From Stenotrophomonas acidaminiphila (GTDB lineage: Bacteria; Pseudomonadota; Gammaproteobacteria; Xanthomonadales; Xanthomonadaceae), in NCBI GenBank assembly GCA_002951995.1, contig CP019797.1, positions 2,216,501-2,280,500 on the forward strand: DNA of 64,000 bases, in the 5' to 3' direction. Shown here piece by piece: positions 26,275-36,776 of the stretch. How positions within the stretch are numbered: position 1 is the first letter of the stretch; each line of letters begins with the position of its first letter. Under the pieces are notes generated by a model that worked only from the letters and a program-made list of their open reading frames with translations, was not told where the DNA came from and did not search any database. The position numbers and the translations under genes were made by a program.

Positions 26275-26318
26275 AAAAAAGGCCGGAAGCCCTGATATTG
26301 CTGGACTTTCCGGCCTTT
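26275..26318 (-). terminator. Element-borne terminator now ending ssrA
   Basis: On the minus strand, an 11-bp perfect stem AAAGGCCGGAA/TTCCGGCCTTT is followed by a run of T's (plus strand A's 26275-26280). It lies 25 bases past the tmRNA 3' end, inside the element and before int. It supplies the termination signal that ssrA lost to the insertion and keeps ssrA transcripts out of int. Confidence 0.85.
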
Positions 26319-26342
26319 CGTGGCCCTTGTGGGGCCGTCTAA

Positions 26343-26695
26343 TGGTGGAGGTGGGCGGAATTGAACCGCCGTCCGAAGGCACTCCATCCCCGGCACTACA
26401 TGCTTAGCTCGCCGTTGTATCTCGCCCCGGAACAGCACGGCGCGCAAAGCGCATTCCGGAACCAGCCCGCTTTATCTAGCTTGGGGCTGACGGGCAGCCA
26501 CCCCATGCGATTCCGTGATGATGACCCTACGCAGCGAGCACGGACACAAGCTGTTTCGGGGCTTAGGCCTTAAGCGGCCAGAGCGTAGTTGTCGTCGTTG
26601 GCAACTATGAGTTGTGCAGCTGGATTTACGAGGAAAGCTACCCCCTCGGCATGCGCCAAGCGACTTCACAACCCCCGTCGAAACCAGTGCACCCC
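26343..26695 (-). ncRNA. ssrA: Transfer-messenger RNA (tmRNA)
   Basis: 353-nt RNA that rescues stalled ribosomes with SmpB. The 5' end GGGGTGCACTGGTTTCGACG (26695 downward) and the 3' end with the GGTTCAATTCC TΨC arm and encoded CCA (26343) form the alanine tRNA-like domain. The tag reading frame is at 26602-26570: GCC resume codon then AACGACGACAACTACGCTCT and GGCCGCT, giving ANDDNYALAA and a TAA stop, a typical proteobacterial degradation tag. The gene is the integration target of the adjacent island, whose right repeat rebuilds its last 14 bases. Confidence 0.97.
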
Positions 26696-26879
26696 GATTT
26701 CTTCAAGAATTCTTCCGTACTGATCGTCTGTATCCGCGATGCGGCGTGGACGATGCTCGACAGCGGCCATGGTACGCGATGTGGCGCGATGCGTCACCTG
26801 CGCGTGACCCGGCGGACATCTTCCAGTCATGCCCCGCCCGTGGCTTGCATCGCGGCCCGCTCATGCATGCCCCGGAAAC

Positions 26880-26914
26880 GAAAAACGTCCGCAAACCCGG
26901 GGCTTGCAGACGTT
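26880..26914 (-). terminator. Terminator after tRNA-Ser
   Basis: On the minus strand, AACGTC-T-GCAA pairs with TTGC-G-GACGTT (26904-26914 with 26884-26894), followed by TTTTTCGTTT. It starts 8 bases beyond the tRNA CCA end. Confidence 0.85.
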
Positions 26915-26921
26915 CTTCAAC

Positions 26922-27014
26922 TGGCGGAGTGAGAGGGATTCGAACCCTCGATAGAGCTTTTGACCCTATACTCCCTTAGCAGGGGAGCCCCTTCGGCCTC
27001 TCGGGCATCACTCC
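26922..27014 (-). tRNA. tRNA-Ser (anticodon GCU)
   Basis: 93-nt class II tRNA. The acceptor stem GGAGTGA/TCACTCC has discriminator G and encoded CCA at 26922-26924. The anticodon loop is CTGCTAA, giving GCU for AGC/AGU serine codons. A long variable arm (GGGGTCAAAAGCTCTATCG region) and the T-arm GGGTTCGAATCCC confirm a serine tRNA. It lies 74 bases downstream of csrA on the same strand, a common arrangement. Confidence 0.97.
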
Positions 27015-27088
27015 GTTTTCTTTCGCCCTGCCGCGTGTTCCGTGGCAGGGCGCGAAGAATACCGTTTAACGGGGTGAAAGGTAAACCC

Positions 27089-27292
27089 TTATTCGGAAGT
27101 TTCTTCACTTCCCTGTGCAGCCGGCTCATCGCCGCGCTGGATACGCTGGAAAATTTCCTCACGGTGCACCGCCACGTCCTTGGGCGCGGTGATACCGATA
27201 CGTACCTGGTTGCCCTTGACGCCGAGCACGGTCACGCTGACCGAGTCACCAATCATCAGGGTTTCGCCTACACGGCGAGTCAGGATCAACAT
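27089..27292 (-). CDS. csrA: Carbon storage regulator CsrA (RsmA)
   Basis: 67-residue homodimeric RNA-binding protein that represses or stabilises target mRNAs by binding GGA motifs. The sequence [20 protein letters not shown] and [20 protein letters not shown] is the conserved β1-β5 core with the RNA-contact residues Leu4, Arg6/7 and Arg44. The ATG at 27292 has GGAGA at proper spacing; longer in-frame extensions are not part of the family. It lies between alaS and tRNA-Ser on the same strand. In xanthomonads CsrA controls motility, exopolysaccharide and virulence. Confidence 0.97.
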   Translation of the reverse strand: MLILTRRVGETLMIGDSVSVTVLGVKGNQVRIGITAPKDVAVHREEIFQRIQRGDEPAAQGSEETSE

Positions 27293-27393
27293 TGTGCGAG
27301 TCTCCATGGAACCGGTGGGGGTTTCCCACCGGCATTGGCGCGCCAAGAACCTGCGCCCCACGACAAAGGGAAAAGACTCCCAATGTTAATGGC

Positions 27394-27427
27394 AGGCAGC
27401 AGGCGCCTTCAAGGCGCGCGGCTGCCT
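27394..27427 (-). terminator. Hairpin between alaS and csrA
   Basis: AGGCAGC pairs with GCTGCCT and an inner GCGCC with GGCGC. It begins 5 bases past the alaS stop. No U-run follows, so it may be a 3'-end stabiliser or a partial terminator. Confidence 0.55.
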
Positions 27428-27431
27428 ACGT

Positions 27432-30082
<2,651 letters not shown>

Positions 30083-30180
30083 GAGGACTGGCGATAGGCG
30101 GGCTGGCGGCAGCCGGCACCCCACGCGGTGCGTGGACCCGGGACAGCCGAAACCCTGAAAGGGTATCAGGCCCGGTCGCG

Positions 30181-30672
30181 TCAGTCCTCAGGATCGTAGC
30201 GGGTAGCGGCGCGGATGCAGCCGCCGTCGAAGCCGCGCCGGGCCAGCATGTCCGCGGCCTTGCGCCGCTGGGCCAGGTCCAGCGGCCCGTCCGGACCAAA
30301 ACGGCGGCAGACCAGGTCCCTGGCCAGCGCTGCCCAATCGCCCTCGAAGGTAGCCAGTGCGGCCTCGATCGCCTCGCTGTCCAGGCCGTGGGTGCCCAGC
30401 TCGGCACGGATGTGCAGGGGGCCGTAGCCGCTGCCGGTGCGGTTGCGCACCAGGGCCTCCGCGAACCGGGTGTCGTCCTGCCAGCCTTCCTCGGCCAGGC
30501 GCGCCACCGCGGCGTCCACCGCGTCGGCGTCCACCCCGCGGGCCTTGAGCTTGCGCCCCAACTCCTTGCGCGAATGTTCCCGCCGCACCAGCAGCCCAAG
30601 TGCGCGCTGCAGCGGCGTCTGTTCACGTGGCCGCCGGCTGCGGCGGACAGGCCGATCTTCGCTGTCGTTCAT
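30181..30672 (-). CDS. recX: Regulatory protein RecX
   Basis: 163-residue α-helical protein that inhibits RecA filament growth. Visible RecX helices are [40 protein letters not shown] and [20 protein letters not shown]. The ATG at 30672 is taken as the start. It follows recA by 144 bases on the same strand, the usual lexA-recA-recX order, so it is probably expressed by read-through from recA. Confidence 0.94.
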   Translation of the reverse strand: MNDSEDRPVRRSRRPREQTPLQRALGLLVRREHSRKELGRKLKARGVDADAVDAAVARLAEEGWQDDTRFAEALVRNRTGSGYGPLHIRAELGTHGLDSEAIEAALATFEGDWAALARDLVCRRFGPDGPLDLAQRRKAADMLARRGFDGGCIRAATRYDPED

Positions 30673-30816
30673 TGCGTTACCTGCCATCGCGCGCGTACGG
30701 GGCATGCCCCGTACCTACCTGCTGGCAACCCTGCTGCGGAGCAGCCCTTTACCTCCATGAAACCGCGGGGACGGGACGACGTCACTGACGATGCGCCGCC
30801 CGTCCCCGCGGGAAAA

Positions 30817-31851
30817 TCATTCCTCGTCCGCGTCGTCGCCGGCATCGCGCGCGGCGTCGGCGGGCTGGAACTTCTCGCGCAGCTCGGCCTCCAGCCTGGC
30901 TGCCACCTGCGGGTTGTCGCGCAGGTAACCACGGGCGTTGTCCTTGCCCTGGCCGATGCGTTCATCGCCGTAGCTGTACCAGGCGCCGGCCTTCTCCACG
31001 AGCTTGGCGTCCACGCCCATGTCGATCAGCTCGCCCTCGCGGCTGATGCCTTCGCCGTAGAGGATCTCGGTGACCACCTGCTTGAACGGCGGCGCCAGCT
31101 TGTTCTTGACCACCTTGATCTTGGTCTGGTTGCCGATGATCTCGTCGCCCTTCTTGATCGAGCCGATGCGGCGGATGTCCAGGCGCACCGAGGCGTAGAA
31201 CTTCAGCGCGTTGCCACCGGTGGTGGTTTCCGGGCTCTGGCCGGGCATCATCACGCCGATCTTCATGCGCAGCTGGTTGATGAAGATCACCAGGGTGTTG
31301 GAGCGCTTGATGTTGCCGGTCAGCTTGCGCAGCGCCTGGCTCATCAGTCGCGCCTGCAGGCCGGGCAGCTGGTCGCCCATCTCGCCTTCGATTTCAGCCT
31401 TGGGGGTGAGCGCGGCGACCGAGTCGATCACCAGGATGTCCACCGAGCCCGAACGCACCAGCATGTCGGCGATCTCCAGCGCCTGTTCGCCGGTATCCGG
31501 CTGCGACAGCAGCAGGTCGTCCACGTTCACGCCCAGCTTGGCGGCGTAGATCGGGTCCAGCGCATGCTCGGCGTCGATGAAGGCGGCGGTGCCGCCCTGC
31601 TTCTGGCACTCGGCGATGGCCTGCAGGGTCAGGGTGGTCTTGCCCGAGGACTCCGGGCCGTAGATCTCGACCACGCGACCCTTGGGCAGGCCGCCGATGC
31701 CCAGCGCGATGTCCAGCATCAGCGAACCGGTGGGAATCGCCTCGACGGGCTCGACCACGCGGTCGCCCATGCGCATCACCGACCCCTTGCCGAACTGCTT
31801 TTCGATCTGGCCCAGGGCGGCAGCGAGCGCGCGCTTCTTGTTATCGTCCAT
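30817..31851 (-). CDS. recA: Recombinase RecA
   Basis: 344-residue strand-exchange ATPase and LexA co-protease. Landmarks are the Walker A motif [10 protein letters not shown] near residue 66, the loop L1 region [20 protein letters not shown], loop L2 [20 protein letters not shown] with the following GGNALKF, and the acidic tail [15 protein letters not shown] eight bases before the ATG at 31851 fixes the start. The 181-base gap to lexA contains no TTAG-N6-TACTA site, so SOS induction of recA probably depends on transcription from the lexA operator. Confidence 0.98.
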   Translation of the reverse strand: MDDNKKRALAAALGQIEKQFGKGSVMRMGDRVVEPVEAIPTGSLMLDIALGIGGLPKGRVVEIYGPESSGKTTLTLQAIAECQKQGGTAAFIDAEHALDPIYAAKLGVNVDDLLLSQPDTGEQALEIADMLVRSGSVDILVIDSVAALTPKAEIEGEMGDQLPGLQARLMSQALRKLTGNIKRSNTLVIFINQLRMKIGVMMPGQSPETTTGGNALKFYASVRLDIRRIGSIKKGDEIIGNQTKIKVVKNKLAPPFKQVVTEILYGEGISREGELIDMGVDAKLVEKAGAWYSYGDERIGQGKDNARGYLRDNPQVAARLEAELREKFQPADAARDAGDDADEE

Positions 31852-32032
31852 CGGGGTCTTCCTCGTCGTTGATGTCATGGATTTCGTCATGGGTCCACTG
31901 TAGCGGGGGCGTATCGCACAGGCTGAGACGAGTGCGGGCGGCCAGATTATCGGGACGGGAAGGATACCGGCAGCCGCGCCGGCACCTGCCGCCCGTAGGA
32001 AAACCATCGCCCCTGCGATGGGAGAAATGCGG

Positions 32033-32683
32033 TCACCGGTTCGGCCTCAACAGCCCGCAATACAGGCCTTCGATGGCGAAGTCCTGGTCCGGCAGCACCT
32101 CGATGGGCGCATAGTCCGGATTACGCGGCAGCAAGCGGATGCGGTCCTTGCCGACCTTGAGCAGCTTGACCGTGATCTCGTCGTCGATGCGCGCCACCAC
32201 GATCTGCCCGGACCGCGCGTCACGGGTACGGTGCACGCCGATCAGGTCGCCATCGAAGATGCCTTCGTCGATCATCGAATCGCCCTGAACCTTCAGCAGG
32301 TAGTCCGGCGCCGGCGAGAAGAACACCTTGTCGAGCACCACGAAATCGTCCGCCCCCGAGCCGATGTCCGCGCCGATCGGCAGGCCGGCGGCGACCCGCC
32401 CCAGTACCGGCAGGCGCAGCACCGTGTCCTCGGCCACCCCCGCGACCGTCACCGCCGGCTCGTCATCACCGGCGGGCCGCACCAGGCGGATGCCCCGTGC
32501 CCGGCCCGGTACCCGCTCGATGGCGCCGGCCGCCTCCAGTGCATCCAGGTGATATTGCGCCGAGCGCACCCCCTTGAAGCCGAAAGCGCGGGCGATCTCG
32601 GTCTGCGAGGGCGGCATGCCCTCGCTGTCGATGCGCTCGGCGATCATGTGCAGGATCGCCTGCTGGGTCTGGGTCAGGTCCAT
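32033..32683 (-). CDS. lexA: SOS repressor LexA
   Basis: 216-residue repressor of the SOS regulon. The N-terminal winged helix ([20 protein letters not shown]) binds the operator. The cleavage site is Ala99-Gly100 in [10 protein letters not shown], and the catalytic dyad is Ser136 (GDSMIDEGI) and Lys173 (TVKLLK). Its own operator is 2 bases before the start codon, leaving no room for a Shine-Dalgarno, so translation may be leaderless. It heads the lexA-recA-recX group. Confidence 0.97.
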   Translation of the reverse strand: MDLTQTQQAILHMIAERIDSEGMPPSQTEIARAFGFKGVRSAQYHLDALEAAGAIERVPGRARGIRLVRPAGDDEPAVTVAGVAEDTVLRLPVLGRVAAGLPIGADIGSGADDFVVLDKVFFSPAPDYLLKVQGDSMIDEGIFDGDLIGVHRTRDARSGQIVVARIDDEITVKLLKVGKDRIRLLPRNPDYAPIEVLPDQDFAIEGLYCGLLRPNR

Positions 32684-32685
32684 GG

Positions 32686-32704
32686 TTAGTAGTATTACTA
32701 CTAA
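32686..32704. promoter_or_regulatory. LexA operator (SOS box), xanthomonad type
   Basis: TTAGTAGTATTACTACTAA is a perfect 19-bp palindrome around a central base and matches the Xanthomonas LexA consensus TTAG-N6-TACTAA. It is adjacent to the lexA start, indicating tight autoregulation. Confidence 0.92.
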
Positions 32705-32781
32705 CGAAAGCCATCGCAAGTGCCTGGTGGCCAGGCCACCAGGCGGGCCCCCGGCCCTTGCCGTACGCGGTCGTCGGCCCG

Positions 32782-34461
32782 CTAGGAGCGCCTGCCGCTG
32801 CGCCAGATCGAGAACAGGATCCACACCCCGCACAGCCCGGCGCCGAGGAAACCGGCCACGCCCAGCGCCAGCAGCCAGCGGTTGCTACCGCTGCCGATGC
32901 TGTTCATGACGATGGACGAGCCGATGATCAGCGCGGCGGTGACGATGCCCACGGTCAGGCGGTTGGCAGCGCGGTTGACCTGGTCGCCGAAGCCCTTCAG
33001 CCCCGGCGTGTCCACCATCAGGCGCATGCGCCCGCGGCGTGCGGCCTGCAGCAGGCGGCGCATGTCGCGCGGCAGGTCGCCGGCCAGGTCCAGCGCGCCG
33101 AGCAGGCTGCGACGGCCACGCCGCAGCACCGCGCGCGGCGCGTAACGGCGGCGCATGATCCGCTCCAGGAACGGGCGCGCGGCGCCGGCCATGTCGAAAT
33201 CCGGGTCCAGTTGCCGGCCCATGCCTTCCAGGGTCAGGAAGGTCTTGATCATCAGCGCCAGGTCGGCCGGCAGGGTCAGCCCGTACTGGCGCAGCAGTGC
33301 GGTCACGTCACCCAGCATCAGGCCGATGCGCAGGTCCTTGAGCGGCACCCCGCGGTACTGGTCGACGAAACTGCCCAGGTCCTGCTGCAGGCGCGATTCG
33401 TCGACTTCCACGCCGCCGGCCCACTCCAGCAGCACGTCGGTCACCGCCTCGGGATCCTGGGTCACCAGCCCGTGCAGCAGCCTCGCGACCTGGAAGCGGC
33501 GCTGCTCGGACAGCCGCCCGACCATGCCGAAATCGATGATGCCGATGCGCCCATCGCGCAGGTAGAAGATGTTGCCCGGGTGCGGGTCGGCGTGGAAGCA
33601 GCCGTCGTCCAGCACCATCTTGAGGATGATCGCCGCGCCGGTATGCGCCAGCGCCACGCGGTCCAGGCCGGCGGCATCGACGGCCTGCAGGTCGCGTCCG
33701 GGAATACCGTCGACGAAGTCCTGCACGTTCAGGCTTTCGCAGGTCCATTGCCAGTGCACGCGCGGGATCAGCACTTCCGGATGGCCGGCGAAGTTGCCGG
33801 CGATGCGCTCGGCATTGCGGCATTCGGCGGCGAAGTCCATCTCGCGCCGCAGCGACCGGGTGAACTGCTGCACCACTTCCGAAGGCCGGTAGCGGCGCAG
33901 GTCTGGCAGGCGCGCCTCGATGATCTCCGCCAGCCGCGCCAGCAGGCGCAGGTCGGCCTCGACCACGTCGCGGATGCCGGGCCGGCGCACCTTCAACACC
34001 ACCGGGGTGCCGTCGTGCAGCCAGGCCCGGTGTGCCTGCGCCAGCGACGCCGCGGCCATCGGCCGCTGCTCCAGGCGGGCGAAGGCCTGCTCCAGTGGCT
34101 GGCCAAGGTCGGCCTCGAGCTGCCCGCGCACCTGGTCGTACGGCAGCGCCGGCACCGCGTTCTGCAGCTCGCTGAACTGGTCGATCCATTCCGGCGGAAA
34201 CAGGTCCACGCGCGTGGCCAGTACCTGCCCCAGCTTGACGAAGGTCGGGCCGAGTTCCTCCATCGCCCGCCGCACCCGCACCGGCGCGGACATCTGCAGC
34301 ATCTGCCCGGAATCGTTCCAGTGCAGCAGGCGCCCGGCGCGCTGCAGGACGTCGGCCAGGCCGACGCGGCGGACCACGTCGCCGAAGCCATAACGGATCA
34401 GGACCGCGGCGATCTCCTGCAGCCGCCCCAGGTCGCGCACGGTGCCCAGCGCCTCCCACAT
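32782..34461 (-). CDS. ABC1/UbiB-family atypical kinase, membrane-anchored
   Basis: 559-residue ADCK/UbiB-like protein, a family needed for ubiquinone synthesis or lipid-linked processes. Family motifs are the ELGPTFVKLGQVLATRVDLF KxGQ region, the AAASLAQAHRA Ala-rich loop, VVLKVRRPGI with the ATP Lys, HADPHPGNIF (catalytic loop) and IDFGMVGRL (metal loop). Two C-terminal membrane helices (about 500-550) anchor it. It is probably a UbiB paralogue rather than the ubiE-ubiJ-ubiB operon member, since no ubi genes are near. The ATG at 34461 lies 37 bases after the upstream cinA-like gene. Confidence 0.88.
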   Translation of the reverse strand: MWEALGTVRDLGRLQEIAAVLIRYGFGDVVRRVGLADVLQRAGRLLHWNDSGQMLQMSAPVRVRRAMEELGPTFVKLGQVLATRVDLFPPEWIDQFSELQNAVPALPYDQVRGQLEADLGQPLEQAFARLEQRPMAAASLAQAHRAWLHDGTPVVLKVRRPGIRDVVEADLRLLARLAEIIEARLPDLRRYRPSEVVQQFTRSLRREMDFAAECRNAERIAGNFAGHPEVLIPRVHWQWTCESLNVQDFVDGIPGRDLQAVDAAGLDRVALAHTGAAIILKMVLDDGCFHADPHPGNIFYLRDGRIGIIDFGMVGRLSEQRRFQVARLLHGLVTQDPEAVTDVLLEWAGGVEVDESRLQQDLGSFVDQYRGVPLKDLRIGLMLGDVTALLRQYGLTLPADLALMIKTFLTLEGMGRQLDPDFDMAGAARPFLERIMRRRYAPRAVLRRGRRSLLGALDLAGDLPRDMRRLLQAARRGRMRLMVDTPGLKGFGDQVNRAANRLTVGIVTAALIIGSSIVMNSIGSGSNRWLLALGVAGFLGAGLCGVWILFSIWRSGRRS

Positions 34462-34498
34462 CAGCCGCGCCCTCCACAGGGGAGCCGCCGGCCAGCCA

Positions 34499-34995
34499 TC
34501 ACAGCAGGGCCTCCAGCCCCTCCAGCGCGCGCGCCACGGTCTGCCGCCGCACCGCCTCGCGGTCGCCGTCGAAGTGGAAGCGCTCGGCATGGGTGTAACC
34601 GCCACGCCGCTTCCAGCCGATCCATACCGTGCCGACCGGCTTGTCGGCGCTGCCGCCGCCGGGCCCGGCGATGCCGGTGACGGCCACGGCGACGCTGGCG
34701 CCGGAATGCACCAGCGCCCCGAAACCATCTCGATCACCGTCTCACGGCTCACCGCGCCCTGGCTTTCCAGCGTCTGCGGACGCACGCCCAGCAGCGCCTG
34801 CTTGGCTTCGTAGCTGTAGGCCACCATGCCGCTGTCGAACCAGTCCGAGGAGCCGGCCACGCCGGTCATGGCCTTGGCGATCCAGCCACCGGTGCAGCTC
34901 TCGGCGGTGACCACGCGGTCGCGCGCGGCGCGCAGGCGCTCACCGATGCGGGCGGCGAGGCGCTCCAGTTCCAGATCGTCGGGCGTGGTGGCCAT
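34499..34995 (-). CDS. pncC: CinA C-terminal domain protein / NMN amidase PncC, frame broken at a G4 run
   Basis: Nicotinamide-nucleotide amidase of the CinA-C family, which converts NMN to nicotinate mononucleotide in NAD recycling. The N-terminal piece (VVTAESCTGGWIAKAMTGVA, WFDSGMVAYSYEAKQALLGV, GAVSRETVIEMVSG) and the C-terminal piece in another frame (HSGASVAVAVTGIAGPGGGS, KPVGTVWIGW, RRQTVARALEGLEALL) join if one G is added at the run 34717-34720 (plus-strand C's), giving about 165 residues, the standard size. The placement upstream of lexA-recA matches the cinA-recA link known in many bacteria. Confidence 0.88.
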
Positions 34996-35030
34996 GTCGT
35001 CGCCTGCGTAAAGGGTTGCCCCGTTGTAAC

Positions 35031-35059
35031 GAAAAACCCGCGGCGGCGAAACCGCCGCC
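35031..35059 (-). terminator. Terminator after the LysM lytic transglycosylase gene
   Basis: On the minus strand a CGGCGG/CCGCCG stem with a GTTTCG loop is followed by CGGGTTTTTCG. It lies just past the gene ending at 35075. Confidence 0.75.
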
Positions 35060-35074
35060 GTGCGCCCGCCGCGT

Positions 35075-36655
35075 TCAGCGGTCGCAGCCTTCCAGCTTCA
35101 GCGCCTGCCCGGGCTTGATCGCATAGGCCGGGGCGCGCAGCCCGTTGGCGCGCGCCAGCGCCGGCAGCTCGCACTGGAAGCGCGCGGCGATGCGGCCCAG
35201 GGTGTCGCCCTTGGCGACCTTGTAACTGCGCGCGGCGGGCCGCCTTGCCGGGCGTGCCGGGGCGACCGGCGCGGTGGCGGCAGGCGCGGCCGCCTGCATC
35301 GCCTGCACGTCGCCCACCGCCACGTTGCCGGTGTAGCTGGCGGCCTGCGGCCGCTTGATCGCGGTATTCACGTCGGCGGTGATCAATGCCCGCGCCAGGT
35401 CCGCGCGCGGCCCGTTCACGCAATGCCGGTTATACAGCCCGGCGATGCGGGTGGTGGCGTTGATGGTGGTGCCGGCGGGGATCCAGCCATCGGCCTCGTA
35501 GCGCGGGTTGAGGTTGCGCAGCACGCGCATGTAGCCGTCGCGGGTACCGGCGCTGCCCAGGCAGATGGTCAGCTCGTAGATCGTGGTGGACCTGGCCAGG
35601 CGGATCGTCGCCGGCTGCGCGTTGACCTTGGGGAACTCGACGCCGTACTGCTGCGGGTGCAGGAAGATCCACGCCGCGGCGATCACCATCGGCACGTAGT
35701 CCTTGGTCTCGCCCGGGAACTGGTTGTAGATCGAATCGGTCCAGAAGCCCTGCCCGCCGCCCTGGTTGAACACCCGCTGCGCGCGGCCCTCGCCGCCGTT
35801 GTAGGCGGCCAGCGCCAGCTCGATGTTGCGGTTGAGCTGGCCCATGCGCTCGTTCATGTAGGAGGCGCTGGCCTCGGCGGCGCTGCGCGCGTCGAACCGG
35901 GTATCGAAACCGCTGCCGTCCGGGCCGAGGCCGAAGCGGCGGCCGGTGGCCGGCATGAACTGCATCAGCCCCGCCGCGCCGGCGCGCGAGGAGGCGTGCA
36001 CGCGGCCGTTGGACTCCTTGGCCATGATGCCGAACAGCAGCGCCTCGGGCAGGCCGCGCTTTTCCCACTCCGGCCACATCACCGCGCGCAGGTTCATGTA
36101 GTTCTCGTAGCTGGTCAGCAGCGCCGGGCGCATGTCGGTCAGCCAGCGGCGGATGCCGGCCTGGATGGCCGGGTTGTATTCGACCATCTCATCGAAGGCG
36201 TGGCGGTGGTCGTTGAGCAGTGCCGCCGCGCGCGCGGCCTCGGGCACGTCGGCGACCAGCGGACCGACGTGGTCGGGATCGGCCTCGAGCGTATCGCCGG
36301 CCTCGTCGGCGCTGTCGCCGGCGCTGTCGTCGGCCTGCTTCTTCAGCAGCCGCTTGTAGGTGGACAGCAGGTTGCCCACCTGGCAGCCCTTCTGGCCGAT
36401 GCAGGCATTGATGACGTCCTCCATGTCCTCCAGCGCGGCGTTGCCCTCGGCGGTGCCCTTGGGGTCGGCGTTGGCAACCAGCAGCAGGGCGTCCGCATAA
36501 CGCTTCTCAGCCGCGGCCATGCGCTGTTCGATCGCCTCGACCCGGGCCTTGTCGCGGGCGGACACGCGCTGCGCGTGCGCGGTGGGAATGGCGATCAGCA
36601 GCGAGGCGGCGACCAGCAGCGAGCAACGACGGACGGACGGAACGGAAGCGGGCAT
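35075..36655 (-). CDS. Exported lytic transglycosylase with LysM (MltD-like)
   Basis: 526-residue periplasmic murein hydrolase that cleaves glycan strands to 1,6-anhydro ends. A signal peptide spans about 1-28 (LLVAASLLIAIPTAHAQ). A coiled-coil, charged region follows. The SLT domain (about 200-330) has the catalytic Glu in LLFGIMAKESNGRVHASSRA and the GLMQFMPATGRRFGL, AAYNGGEGR motifs. One LysM peptidoglycan-binding repeat is at the C-terminus (YKVAKGDTLGRIAARFQCEL). There is no lipobox, so it is soluble rather than an MltD lipoprotein. Divergent from the HerA-like ATPase gene. Confidence 0.9.
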   Translation of the reverse strand: MPASVPSVRRCSLLVAASLLIAIPTAHAQRVSARDKARVEAIEQRMAAAEKRYADALLLVANADPKGTAEGNAALEDMEDVINACIGQKGCQVGNLLSTYKRLLKKQADDSAGDSADEAGDTLEADPDHVGPLVADVPEAARAAALLNDHRHAFDEMVEYNPAIQAGIRRWLTDMRPALLTSYENYMNLRAVMWPEWEKRGLPEALLFGIMAKESNGRVHASSRAGAAGLMQFMPATGRRFGLGPDGSGFDTRFDARSAAEASASYMNERMGQLNRNIELALAAYNGGEGRAQRVFNQGGGQGFWTDSIYNQFPGETKDYVPMVIAAAWIFLHPQQYGVEFPKVNAQPATIRLARSTTIYELTICLGSAGTRDGYMRVLRNLNPRYEADGWIPAGTTINATTRIAGLYNRHCVNGPRADLARALITADVNTAIKRPQAASYTGNVAVGDVQAMQAAAPAATAPVAPARPARRPAARSYKVAKGDTLGRIAARFQCELPALARANGLRAPAYAIKPGQALKLEGCDR

Positions 36656-36776
36656 CAGCGGCTTTACGGGCGGAAAGGCTGGCAGGGTAGCCGCCGGCCT
36701 CGCTGCCCGGCAACCGGAACGGCCAGGCGATACAGTCGGCAGCTAGAATCCCCCCACGAACACCCGGGAGCACTGC

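Larger units (their letters stand above)
21400..26356. mobile_element. 4.9-kb integrative element in the 3' end of ssrA
   Basis: The element is bounded by 15-bp direct repeats ATGGTGGAGGTGGGC (21400-21414 and 26342-26356), the right one being the 3' end of ssrA. It encodes a P4-type tyrosine integrase beside the right end, an AlpA-type regulator beside the left end, a ParB-like protein and several small proteins. It has lower GC than its flanks and its own GTTACCGCCA repeats near both ends. No replication, packaging or conjugation gene is seen, so it is an autonomous-integrating but otherwise minimal element or satellite. The tmRNA gene is kept intact by the repeat. Confidence 0.9.

Noticed and set aside
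31852..32032. A separate LexA box before recA
   Set aside because: No TTAG-N6-TACTA match in the lexA-recA gap; only the lexA operator is present.
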